Assembly (NCBI GenBank): GCA_023144675.1
Contig: JAGLFE010000198.1
Span: forward strand, 1-7,035
Length of the DNA: 7,035 nt
Source of the DNA: Thiomargarita sp.
GTDB taxonomy: Bacteria; Pseudomonadota; Gammaproteobacteria; Beggiatoales; Beggiatoaceae
Direction of reading: 5' to 3'
This document shows positions 1 through 7,027 of the stretch, in pieces. The notes under the pieces are model-generated. The model saw only the letters and a program-made list of their open reading frames with translations, was not told the DNA's origin and ran no database searches. The position numbers and the translations under genes are program-made. Position 1 is the first letter of the stretch. Every line of letters starts with the position of its first letter.

Positions 1-108
1 CATCCTACATTTTTACTTAATTTTATATTACTATTTATTTTTAATATAATTTTAATTATTGGCATGATTTTCAAATTATTTACCTCTATATATTAATATT
101 TCATATTT
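1..108. other. AT-rich non-coding region downstream of nadE
   Basis: This stretch lies beyond the nadE stop codon and is almost entirely A and T. I see no open frame of useful length, no tRNA-like structure and no GC-rich hairpin followed by a T-run in the nadE direction, so no intrinsic terminator can be called. It may be the intergenic space to a gene outside the window. Confidence 0.5.
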
Positions 109-2085
109 TTATTTTTGAAAAAAAGTTGTTGCCTTCATTTCTGCAATCTCCTCCATATATCCTCCCGACAAAATAGGAAAACGACACCAAGTTTTGGGAT
201 CAACACTCTCATCATCTAAATGAAATCCAGGTGCAAAACGCTCACGTTTCCATTGATTGCGCACCCATAAATTGAAAAAACGTTCAACCCAAATTAATAA
301 TTGTGCAGTTTCATATTTACTAAACTGTAATTGCAACAACGATAAAATTTCATAAGGTGTTTGCCGATCACGAATCGCCATTTTTTCAATCGCATTAAGC
401 ACTGAATAAGGCATTAAATCGGATTCATCTGTTTGTGCCATTTCTTTAGGGCGTAATTCAGCAGTTGGAGCTTGTTCATTAACTAAGGATAATTCTGAAA
501 TAGGTGCGAATTCTGCCGAACTTGATTGTTCTAACCAACGTAGCCAGTGCCGAATAAAATTTTTATCTATACCTGCCAACGGACTTAATCCCCCGCTAGT
601 ATCGCCATCCATGGTGGCATAACCCTGTGAAGCTTCAGAACGATTACTAGTGGCTAATAATAAGGCATTACGTAGATTAGCTAATAACCAAACGCTAGGA
701 GAGCGAACTCGTGCCTGAATATTTTGCAAGGCAATATCGTGTTGTTCCCAAGTTAATTTTTGTTGCGTGGCATTGGCAATAATATGCAGATAATCTTTTA
801 CCACTTTATCCACATCCAATTCTAAATAATCCGCTTCCAAACGCTGGGCTAAAGTAAAAGCCGCATTTCGAGTGGTTTCGCTGGAATTTTCAGTGGCTTG
901 ATAAACGCATAATAATAATTTTTGCATCAAGCTAGTAATTGTGGTAGTTGTTGAAAATTTATAGTCTATTTTATGACAAAAAGCTTCCATTCCTAACTCT
1001 TTAACAGCCGATTTCACCATTAAATAAACTAAACAAGCAATGGTAGAAGAATCTGCGCCACCGCTTAATGAAACTACAAAACCTTGGGTATGACTTTTTC
1101 TTAAATAATCAAATAAACCCAACATAACCGCATGAGTAAATTCTTCCTCTTTTAAACTTGGTGTATTTTCCTCCAAAAGAAAATTGGTTTTATTAAGAGG
1201 TGATAAAATTTTAGGATATTTAAAATCAAGATCAATTTGATTCTCTAAATTTGGAACTCCATAACTGGTATTTGCTTGCGAAATACGAGTCAATTCAACA
1301 TCGATTAAAGTATGAATTAATTGATAATCGGCAAAACTAAAACGTTTACTGGTTGCTAATAATTTTCCCTTAGCCACAATCATCATATCGCCATCATAAA
1401 TTGCTCGACCAGCCTCATTTCCAAGCAAATTGGTATAAATATAATTAACGCTAAACGCCCGAGAGCCTTCTAAAACAAAACGTTCTCTAATATGGTGTTT
1501 ACCAAAAGCAAAATGACTGGCACTGGGATTTAAAATAATATCTATCCCCTGTTCAGCTAATTTAATTCCTGGACGGTTAGCAATCCAAGCTTCTTCACAA
1601 ATTTCAAATCCAATTCGTACTCCACCACAGTTAAAATAAATATCGCCAATCGGATAGAACTTACCAGCGATTTCTATTTGCGCAACAATATTACTTGACC
1701 AGCGATGAAACCAACGAGATTCATAATGAATACCCTCATTTGATAAAAAACGTTTGGCAACGAAACCAGCAATTTTACCATCAACTAATAAACTAACAGT
1801 ATTGTAAATACGATTTTGATAAAGTAAGGGCAAACCAACCGCTACCATTATTCCTTTGGTATAAGAAACAATTTCTTGCAATGCTTGAAGAGATTTTTTT
1901 AAGGTATTTGGGGCTAAGAAAGTGTCTTCGCAACCATAGCCGCTGATACATAATTCAGGTAAACATAAGATGCTAATATGTTCATTGGAGGCAGCTTTGA
2001 TGGCAGTTATAATATGGTTTTTATTATTCGACCAATCTAAAGGAGTTTGATTAAGAGTTGCAGCACCTACTTTAATATATTTCAT
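109..2085 (-). CDS. nadE: Glutamine-dependent NAD+ synthetase
   Basis: Cytoplasmic enzyme for the last step of NAD+ synthesis: it amidates deamido-NAD+ (NaAD) using ATP, with ammonia taken from glutamine. The 658-residue protein has the two-domain layout of the long glutamine-hydrolysing form. Residues about 5-285 are a nitrilase-type (CN-hydrolase) glutaminase with the expected Glu-Lys-Cys triad: E44 in PELC, K111 in AKRFL and C163 in FEICEEAW. Residues about 315-640 are the synthetase domain, with the ATP pyrophosphatase P-loop SGGADS at 341-346 and the conserved NRSEASQGYATMDGDTSGG block from 481. The C-terminal DPKTWCRFPILSGG segment (629-642) is intact, so the gene looks complete. The start is the ATG at 2083-2085, directly before MKYIKVGAAT, a typical N-terminus for this family; no Shine-Dalgarno sequence is visible before it, and a 9-bp tandem repeat lies just upstream. 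It is divergent from the fimX-cheW-mcp genes and parts of it look less AT-rich than they do (26 of 60 bases are G/C at 541-600, against 15 of 60 at 3181-3240 in fimX). Identification is firm. Confidence 0.96.
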   Translation of the reverse strand: MKYIKVGAATLNQTPLDWSNNKNHIITAIKAASNEHISILCLPELCISGYGCEDTFLAPNTLKKSLQALQEIVSYTKGIMVAVGLPLLYQNRIYNTVSLLVDGKIAGFVAKRFLSNEGIHYESRWFHRWSSNIVAQIEIAGKFYPIGDIYFNCGGVRIGFEICEEAWIANRPGIKLAEQGIDIILNPSASHFAFGKHHIRERFVLEGSRAFSVNYIYTNLLGNEAGRAIYDGDMMIVAKGKLLATSKRFSFADYQLIHTLIDVELTRISQANTSYGVPNLENQIDLDFKYPKILSPLNKTNFLLEENTPSLKEEEFTHAVMLGLFDYLRKSHTQGFVVSLSGGADSSTIACLVYLMVKSAVKELGMEAFCHKIDYKFSTTTTITSLMQKLLLCVYQATENSSETTRNAAFTLAQRLEADYLELDVDKVVKDYLHIIANATQQKLTWEQHDIALQNIQARVRSPSVWLLANLRNALLLATSNRSEASQGYATMDGDTSGGLSPLAGIDKNFIRHWLRWLEQSSSAEFAPISELSLVNEQAPTAELRPKEMAQTDESDLMPYSVLNAIEKMAIRDRQTPYEILSLLQLQFSKYETAQLLIWVERFFNLWVRNQWKRERFAPGFHLDDESVDPKTWCRFPILSGGYMEEIAEMKATTFFQK

Positions 2086-2095
2086 TTTTATATAG

Positions 2096-2122
2096 AATTG
2101 TTGTAATTGTTGTAATTGTTGG
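2096..2122. repeat. 9-bp tandem repeat, three copies
   Basis: Three adjacent copies of AATTGTTGT are present at 2096-2104, 2105-2113 and 2114-2122; the third differs only in its last base (G for T). The array ends 10 bases upstream of the nadE start codon, so on the nadE strand it would be leader sequence reading ACAACAATT. It contains no purine-rich ribosome-binding motif. It may be a small variable-number repeat; any effect on nadE expression is speculation. Confidence 0.8.
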
Positions 2123-2189
2123 CTAAAATTACCAAAAATAGGATTTAACTTTTAAATTATAATATGTCTAAATTATAAAATATTTTAGT

Positions 2190-2203
2190 TTATTAATTAA
2201 TAA
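2190..2203. promoter_or_regulatory. 14-bp perfect palindrome, possible operator
   Basis: TTATTAATTAATAA is its own reverse complement. It lies near the middle of the divergent intergenic region, 14 bp upstream of a candidate fimX -10 box at 2218-2223. The placement suits a dimeric regulator, but the sequence is pure A/T in an A/T-rich background, so chance is a serious alternative. Confidence 0.25.
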
Positions 2204-2321
2204 TCAAATAATTACTATATAATTTATTCAGTAGAAAAAAGCTATAATTTTAGGTAATTTTAAACATAATTATAAAACTATAAATAATATTATAAATATA
2301 TATCACAATTAGTCCAAATAT

Positions 2322-2325
2322 GGAG
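2322..2325 (+). promoter_or_regulatory. Ribosome-binding site of fimX (GGAG)
   Basis: GGAG is the only purine-rich Shine-Dalgarno-like motif before the gene. Two in-frame starts follow back to back: TTG at 2334 (8-nt spacing) and ATG at 2337 (11-nt spacing). Spacing slightly favours TTG and codon strength favours ATG. I use the ATG; the difference is one residue. Confidence 0.6.
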
Positions 2326-2336
2326 TATTTATTTTG

Positions 2337-4415
2337 ATGCAAAATGACATTATTCGATTAATTGTAATTGAAGAATCCGCCAATGATGCCGAAATTATTT
2401 TAAATCGTTTACGTAAAGCTCGTTATCCTATTCGTCCTCGTTATGTTGAAGATGATGAAGATTTACAAGATGCTTTAGCTGAACAAGAATGGGATTTAAT
2501 TATTTCCGTTCCTGAAGTTTATGATTTTAACATAACTCAAATTTGTGAAATGGTATCTGCCTCTAAACAAGATATTCCAGTTATTGTAATTTTAGAAGAA
2601 TTTCGTTGTGGGTTATTTACTAATCTAATTAAAGTTGGCGCAAGGCAGGTTGTACCAAGTGATAGTTGTTTACCTATTGTTGTTGGTAAAGAACTTAAAG
2701 ATTTAGCTACACGTCGTAAAATAAAACATTTAGAGCAACTTTATAAAGAAAGTCAAAAACATAATAAGATATTATTAGAAACTTCACGAGATGCAATTGC
2801 TTATGTTCAAGATGGTATTCACATTTATACCAATCCTAGTTATTTAAAAATATTTGCTTATAAAGACCCTGATGATTTAGAAGGTTTGCCCGTTATGGAA
2901 TTGATTACTATCAATGACCAACCAAAGTTTAGAAAATTTTTACGGGAATTTATGACTGAGGAACAATTAGAAGAACGACAAATTAATTTAGAAGGTATAA
3001 AGGCTGATAAAAAACGTTTTAAGTTACAAATGAAACTTAGTCAAGCTATTTTCGACAGTGAACATTGTACTCAAGTAATTATTGGTGATCAATCACAAAA
3101 TGTAGATATTGAACGTTTACGTCGCCGAGATTCATTAACAAATTTATTCAATCGGCAATACTTCCTAGAATTATTAGATAATGCTATTGCTAGAACTTCA
3201 GAAAGCTCTATTAAATGTATTTTATTTTATATTGCTTTAGATAATATTAATGAAATTATAGAAAAAGGCGGAGTTGGTAGCGGTGATCCTGTTATAAAAA
3301 CTGTAGCAAAAATTATTAAGTCTATAAATATAGATGGCGATTTAGCAAGATTTGATAGTAGTGTTTTTACTTTACTTATGTTGGATAAAGATGGTAAAAA
3401 AATTGCAGCCGCACCACAATTAGCTGAACAAATTTGTCAAACTATATCAGAAACTGTTATAGAACTTGATAATAAAGAAACAACATTTACTACTTGTAGT
3501 ATTGGCATTGTTCGAGTAATATCATCAGTTGCTGGTGGTAGTCGCCAAGGTATTCTGAATGATGCTCATGAGGCTTGTAAGGTTGCAATGGAAGAAGGTG
3601 GTAATCGTTATAAAAACTATAAAGATATTATGAAAACTGATGAGCCAAATAAAATAAAACCTTCAGATATTACCTTATTAATTGAAACCGCTATGGAGGA
3701 AAATCGTTTATCACTGCGTTTTCAACCAATTGTTAGTTTGCATGGTGAAACTCAGGAAATTTACGAAGTTTTTTTAAGAATGGTCGATCAAGACGGAAAA
3801 TTAGTCGAAACTCAAGATTTTTTTGAAGTAGCAGAACAAATAAATTTTACAACTTTAGATAAATGGGTACTAAAAGAAGCAATTCAGGTGTTAGATGAAC
3901 AGCAAAAAAATGGGCATGAAACTTACTTCTTTATTAAAATATCTGACCAAGCTATTAAAGATGAAACCATCATTTTATTCATTCGGAAACTATTAAAATC
4001 AAGTAAAGTAGCTGGAAAACAATTGATACTAGAAATTAGTGAATCAGTCGCAATCAGCCAAAATATATTAACTGAAACCTTTATTACTCAATTAAATAGT
4101 TTTGGTTGCCAATCAGCATTGGAACATTTTGGCACGGGCTTAAACTTTGAGAATACGCTCAAACTTAAAGTAAACTATATTAAAATTGATTCTTCATATA
4201 TAAAAGGATTATCAACTAATACTGAAAATCAAGAGGCTTTACAAAATATTGTAAAATTAGCTCATGAATATAAAAAAGTTACTATTGCAGAAAGTGTGGA
4301 AGATGCTAATAGCTTAACTATTCTTTGGTCATCGGAAGTTGATTTTGCTCAAGGACATTATGTTCAAGAACCAATTGAAAATTTAGAATTTGATTTTTCA
4401 GATGAAGAAGAATAA
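2337..4415 (+). CDS. fimX: FimX-like c-di-GMP effector (REC-PAS-GGDEF-EAL, degenerate)
   Basis: This 692-residue protein matches FimX of Pseudomonas aeruginosa in size, domain order and recognisable segments, notably DAIAYVQDGIHIY in the PAS domain. FimX binds c-di-GMP and promotes type IV pilus assembly and twitching. Domains: receiver about 5-125, coiled linker 125-145, PAS about 145-250, GGDEF about 262-430, EAL about 445-685, then an acidic tail. No signal peptide or membrane segment is seen, so it is cytoplasmic. The receiver has V58 where the phosphoacceptor Asp is expected. GGDEF reads DSSVF (340-344) with no RxxD inhibitory site, so cyclase activity is not expected. EAL reads EVF (477-479). 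By comparison with active EAL enzymes such as RocR, the metal-binding Asp pair is E596-H597 and the conserved Asn is K534, while E566, K616, E652 and Q672 are kept. A phosphodiesterase is therefore unlikely, whereas c-di-GMP binding remains plausible, as in known FimX. It is first in a likely operon, 15 nt ahead of cheW. The family call is strong; the role in this organism is inferred. Confidence 0.88.
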   Translation: MQNDIIRLIVIEESANDAEIILNRLRKARYPIRPRYVEDDEDLQDALAEQEWDLIISVPEVYDFNITQICEMVSASKQDIPVIVILEEFRCGLFTNLIKVGARQVVPSDSCLPIVVGKELKDLATRRKIKHLEQLYKESQKHNKILLETSRDAIAYVQDGIHIYTNPSYLKIFAYKDPDDLEGLPVMELITINDQPKFRKFLREFMTEEQLEERQINLEGIKADKKRFKLQMKLSQAIFDSEHCTQVIIGDQSQNVDIERLRRRDSLTNLFNRQYFLELLDNAIARTSESSIKCILFYIALDNINEIIEKGGVGSGDPVIKTVAKIIKSINIDGDLARFDSSVFTLLMLDKDGKKIAAAPQLAEQICQTISETVIELDNKETTFTTCSIGIVRVISSVAGGSRQGILNDAHEACKVAMEEGGNRYKNYKDIMKTDEPNKIKPSDITLLIETAMEENRLSLRFQPIVSLHGETQEIYEVFLRMVDQDGKLVETQDFFEVAEQINFTTLDKWVLKEAIQVLDEQQKNGHETYFFIKISDQAIKDETIILFIRKLLKSSKVAGKQLILEISESVAISQNILTETFITQLNSFGCQSALEHFGTGLNFENTLKLKVNYIKIDSSYIKGLSTNTENQEALQNIVKLAHEYKKVTIAESVEDANSLTILWSSEVDFAQGHYVQEPIENLEFDFSDEEE

Positions 4416-4419
4416 TTCT

Positions 4420-4423
4420 AGGA
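4420..4423 (+). promoter_or_regulatory. Ribosome-binding site of cheW (AGGA)
   Basis: AGGA lies in the short gap after the fimX stop codon, 7 nt before ATG 4431. It is only 4 nt before the overlapping upstream TTG at 4428, too close for good initiation. This decides in favour of the ATG as the cheW start. Confidence 0.65.
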
Positions 4424-4430
4424 TAGATTG

Positions 4431-4931
4431 ATGAACGAAACATCAGAAAATACTCCCACAGCGAAATATCTTAGCTTTTTTCTAGCAGCAGAAGAATATG
4501 GTATAGATATTTTACAGGTGCAGGAAATTAAAAGCTGGACTAAAGTAACGATATTACCTAATACACCTCAGTATCTTTGTGGAGTGATTAATTTACGAGG
4601 TGATATTGTGCCAATTATTGATTTACGGTTACGTTTTCAGCTTAAATATAAAGAATATACTGCAACTACAGTTATTATTGTCGTTAAAATATTATCCAAT
4701 AATAATAAAGAACGTATCATGGGTATTATTGTTGATGCCGTTTCTGATGTTCATACTATTATTGAAGATGAAATAAAACCAACCCCTGATTTTGGTAATA
4801 AAATTAATACTGAATTTATTAAGGGATTAGTTACTATTAATGATAAAATTATTATTATATTAGATATTAATCATTTGCTAAATTCTGATGAATTAACTAC
4901 TATTACAGATTTAGCTGATAACACAAATTAA
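4431..4931 (+). CDS. cheW: Chemotaxis coupling protein CheW
   Basis: A 166-residue single-domain CheW, the cytoplasmic adaptor that joins chemoreceptor tips to the CheA kinase in signalling arrays. The CheW fold covers about residues 12-152. The hallmark segments are all present: YGIDILQVQEI (23-33), the PNTP turn (43-46) and GVINLRGDIVPIIDLR (51-66), which includes the conserved NLRG with R56. Length is typical for CheW, with a short polar N-terminus and a short acidic C-terminal tail. No CheA kinase or receiver domain is fused to it, so it is not CheV. It sits 15 nt after the fimX-like gene and 22 nt before the chemoreceptor gene on the same strand, suggesting it may be a dedicated adaptor for that receptor. 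A type IV pilus (PilI-type) CheW paralogue is possible, but the close match to classic CheW and the 36H-class receptor next door favour chemotaxis. No cheA is visible in the window. Confidence 0.94.
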   Translation: MNETSENTPTAKYLSFFLAAEEYGIDILQVQEIKSWTKVTILPNTPQYLCGVINLRGDIVPIIDLRLRFQLKYKEYTATTVIIVVKILSNNNKERIMGIIVDAVSDVHTIIEDEIKPTPDFGNKINTEFIKGLVTINDKIIIILDINHLLNSDELTTITDLADNTN

Positions 4932-4953
4932 CTATGACTTTTCCTATATTATA

Positions 4954-7023
4954 ATGTTTAATGGCACTATTAGAACAAAATTAACTTTATCTAATACCTT
5001 ATTAATAGCCATTGCTATCGCTGTTATTTCAATAGTTATTGGTTATCAAGTGAATCAAATGGCAGAACATGATACGCAACTAATTGCAAAAGAAATGGCT
5101 TATCATTATGCTAATAAAGTTAAAGCAGAACTTGAAAAACCTTTATATGAAGCAAGAGCGATTGCTAATTTATTTGAAATAGCTTCTCGTCTTAAAAAAC
5201 TTGAAATTACTAGAGACAAGGTAAATTTATGGTTAAAAAACTTTATTGAACATGAACCTAATTTTTTGGGAATAGGTATTGTTTGTGAATCGGATGCTTT
5301 TTTTGAAAAAGATAAAAAATATGTTAATAAACTTGGACATGATGCATCAGGACGGCTGGCTTCATATTGGTCTTGGGGAGAAACAGGAAAAGGTACTTTA
5401 AGCACTTTAATCGATTATAAAACCCAAGATTTTTATCAATTAGCCAAACAAAAAGTTAGTGAAATTATAGTCGAACCTTCACCATTAACTATACAAGATA
5501 GAGAAGTTTGGGCAACTACCTTAGCTGCACCTATTATGATTAACAGTGAACAGTTTTTAGGCGTGATTAAAATTGATTTATCTTTAGAATATTTACAAAA
5601 TCAATTAGGAAATTTAAAAATCTCTGGTTTTGATGATGCTTATATTAACGTTTATTCTGCAAATGGGATGGTTATTGCCAGTAAAAATTCTGCTTATTTA
5701 GGCAAAAATGTTAAGGAAACTACTTATAATCACAAAATGATTGAACATATTTTAAAACAAGAGGCTTTTTTGGTTACTAGAGAATCCAATACATTACAAG
5801 AAACCGTTATTACTTATGGTGCGCCTGTTGAAATAGCTAATACTGGTATTCGTTGGATGGTAGCGGTTAGCATTCCTGAACATCAACTTGCTGTCATTTC
5901 AGAACAGGTAATTGGATGGATTATATTTATTGGTATAATCACCATGTTGATTATGACTATAGTTATTTTTCTATTATCAAAAACGATTTCTGAACCTTTA
6001 AAATATTTAGTTACTGTTTCTAAAGCAATTGCTATGGGAAATTTAAATAATGAAATTGAATTAGATAGGAAAGATGAAATAGGACAATTATTACGTGCTG
6101 TTGAAAGTATGCAAATACAATTGCGTAATATTGTTACTACTATTTCTAAAACTGTTGATGTAATCAATACAGCGGCTGAAGAAATTTCTCAAGGTAATTT
6201 AAGTCTAAGTCAGCGTACGGAAAAACAAGCAGCTTCTTTAGAGGAAACGGCTGCCAGTATGGAAGAAATGACCAGCACGGTGCAACATAATGCCGATAAT
6301 GCTAAACAAGCTTCTCAATTAGCTATTAATGCCAAAGAAACTGCTATGCAAGGTGGTAAAGTAGTCAATAAAACTATTTGTGCGATGGCTGAAATTAATA
6401 AAAGTAGCAATAAAGTTACTGAAATTATTAGTGTTATTAACGACATTGCTTTTCAAACTAATTTGCTCGCATTAAATGCGGCAGTTGAAGCAGCGCGTGC
6501 TGGTGATGCTGGGAGAGGTTTTGCTGTAGTTGCTTCCGAAGTACGTAAATTAGCCCAGCGGAGTGCTGAAGCTGCTAAGGAAATTAAAGAGTTAATACAA
6601 GATAGCGTATCAAATGTACATGAAGGAACACAATTAGCCAATGATTCAGGTGATACATTGGAAGAAATTATCACTGCGGTTAAAAAAGTTAGTGATATTA
6701 TTGCAGAAATAGCTGCTGCCAGTCAGGAACAATCTTTAGGTATTCACCAAGTTAATAAATCTATCAGTCAAATGGATGAAATGACCCAAAAAAATGCGGC
6801 GTTGGTGGAAGAAGCGGCTACTACCAGTAGCGTTATGGAAGAACAAGCATTAAGTCTTAAAGAACAAGTATCTTTTTTTGATGTTGGCGAACAGATATTA
6901 CCATCTAAAAAGAAAAAGCCAAATATAAGCAAACCTTCTAACAACATTATTATATCTTCCCCCAATCGTTATTCACCTAAAATTTTGCCTTTTGATGATG
7001 AAAATGATTGGAAAGATTTTTAA
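4954..7023 (+). CDS. Methyl-accepting chemotaxis protein, dCache sensor, CheR tether
   Basis: A 689-residue transmembrane chemoreceptor that reports an extracytoplasmic ligand to CheW/CheA. Order: short cytoplasmic N-terminus, TM1 about 12-32, periplasmic dCache_1 sensor about 38-310, TM2 about 318-342, HAMP about 343-395, and an antiparallel helical signalling domain about 400-645. The hairpin tip (about 495-540) is almost textbook, with AFQTNLLALNAAVEAARAGD and GRGFAVVASEVRKLAQRSA. The flanking helices closely resemble Tsr/Tar, so I place it in the 36H class. Compared with Tsr, methylation positions 304 and 311 correspond to E431 and E438, but position 297 is K424. Candidate sites in the second helix are E619/E620 and E629/E630. 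A lysine-, proline- and asparagine-rich linker (about 646-684) leads to DWKDF at the extreme C-terminus, matching the xWxxF CheR/CheB tether (NWETF in E. coli). The ligand is unknown. ATG 4954 is the first in-frame start after the cheW stop and places TM1 correctly, though no Shine-Dalgarno sequence precedes it. The product is certain; the specificity is not. Confidence 0.96.
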   Translation: MFNGTIRTKLTLSNTLLIAIAIAVISIVIGYQVNQMAEHDTQLIAKEMAYHYANKVKAELEKPLYEARAIANLFEIASRLKKLEITRDKVNLWLKNFIEHEPNFLGIGIVCESDAFFEKDKKYVNKLGHDASGRLASYWSWGETGKGTLSTLIDYKTQDFYQLAKQKVSEIIVEPSPLTIQDREVWATTLAAPIMINSEQFLGVIKIDLSLEYLQNQLGNLKISGFDDAYINVYSANGMVIASKNSAYLGKNVKETTYNHKMIEHILKQEAFLVTRESNTLQETVITYGAPVEIANTGIRWMVAVSIPEHQLAVISEQVIGWIIFIGIITMLIMTIVIFLLSKTISEPLKYLVTVSKAIAMGNLNNEIELDRKDEIGQLLRAVESMQIQLRNIVTTISKTVDVINTAAEEISQGNLSLSQRTEKQAASLEETAASMEEMTSTVQHNADNAKQASQLAINAKETAMQGGKVVNKTICAMAEINKSSNKVTEIISVINDIAFQTNLLALNAAVEAARAGDAGRGFAVVASEVRKLAQRSAEAAKEIKELIQDSVSNVHEGTQLANDSGDTLEEIITAVKKVSDIIAEIAAASQEQSLGIHQVNKSISQMDEMTQKNAALVEEAATTSSVMEEQALSLKEQVSFFDVGEQILPSKKKKPNISKPSNNIIISSPNRYSPKILPFDDENDWKDF

Positions 7024-7027
7024 GGTG
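7022..7027 (+). promoter_or_regulatory. Possible ribosome-binding site of a next gene
   Basis: AAGGTG begins inside the stop codon of the chemoreceptor gene and is followed by only eight more bases of window. Its final base is 7 nt before the last base of the window (A7035), so an ATG starting there would be well placed; TTG codons at 7028 and 7031 are too close. This hints that the operon continues, but the gene itself cannot be seen. Confidence 0.3.

Larger units (their letters stand above)
2086..2336. promoter_or_regulatory. Divergent intergenic region with putative promoters
   Basis: The region separates the divergent nadE and fimX starts and must hold promoters for both if neither is transcribed from further away. 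Perfect TATAAT hexamers occur on the plus strand at 2218-2223 and 2243-2248, towards fimX, and on the minus strand at 2161-2156 and 2177-2172, towards nadE. No convincing TTGACA-like -35 box sits 16-18 bp upstream of any of them. In sequence this AT-rich such hexamers arise readily by chance, so the individual sites are only candidates. The 14-bp palindrome at 2190-2203 lies between the two sets. Confidence 0.4.

Noticed and set aside
2096..2122. CRISPR-like array
   Set aside because: The units are 9 bp and directly abutting, with no spacers.
2284..2293. 10-bp palindrome ATAATATTAT upstream of fimX
   Set aside because: It is short and all A/T in an A/T-rich tract, so it is expected by chance and shows no further symmetry.
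2334..2336. TTG start for the fimX-like gene; the same TTG-ATG doublet occurs at cheW (4428)
   Set aside because: ATG follows immediately in both cases. For cheW the ribosome-binding-site spacing clearly favours ATG; for fimX spacing is ambiguous and the choice changes one residue only. The doublet is probably coincidental.
3120..4390. Active diguanylate cyclase and/or c-di-GMP phosphodiesterase
   Set aside because: The GGDEF signature is DSSVF and the EAL domain lacks the catalytic Asp pair and the conserved Asn, so an enzyme call would be misleading despite the domain names.
4932..4953. Terminator or separate promoter between cheW and the chemoreceptor gene
   Set aside because: The 22-nt gap has no inverted repeat or T-run and is too short for a convincing independent promoter.
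5106..6965. Several minus-strand open frames of 65-99 codons inside the chemoreceptor gene
   Set aside because: They lie wholly antisense to a highly conserved, full-length coding sequence, have no recognisable domains or ribosome-binding sites, and arise from the codon pattern of the real gene.
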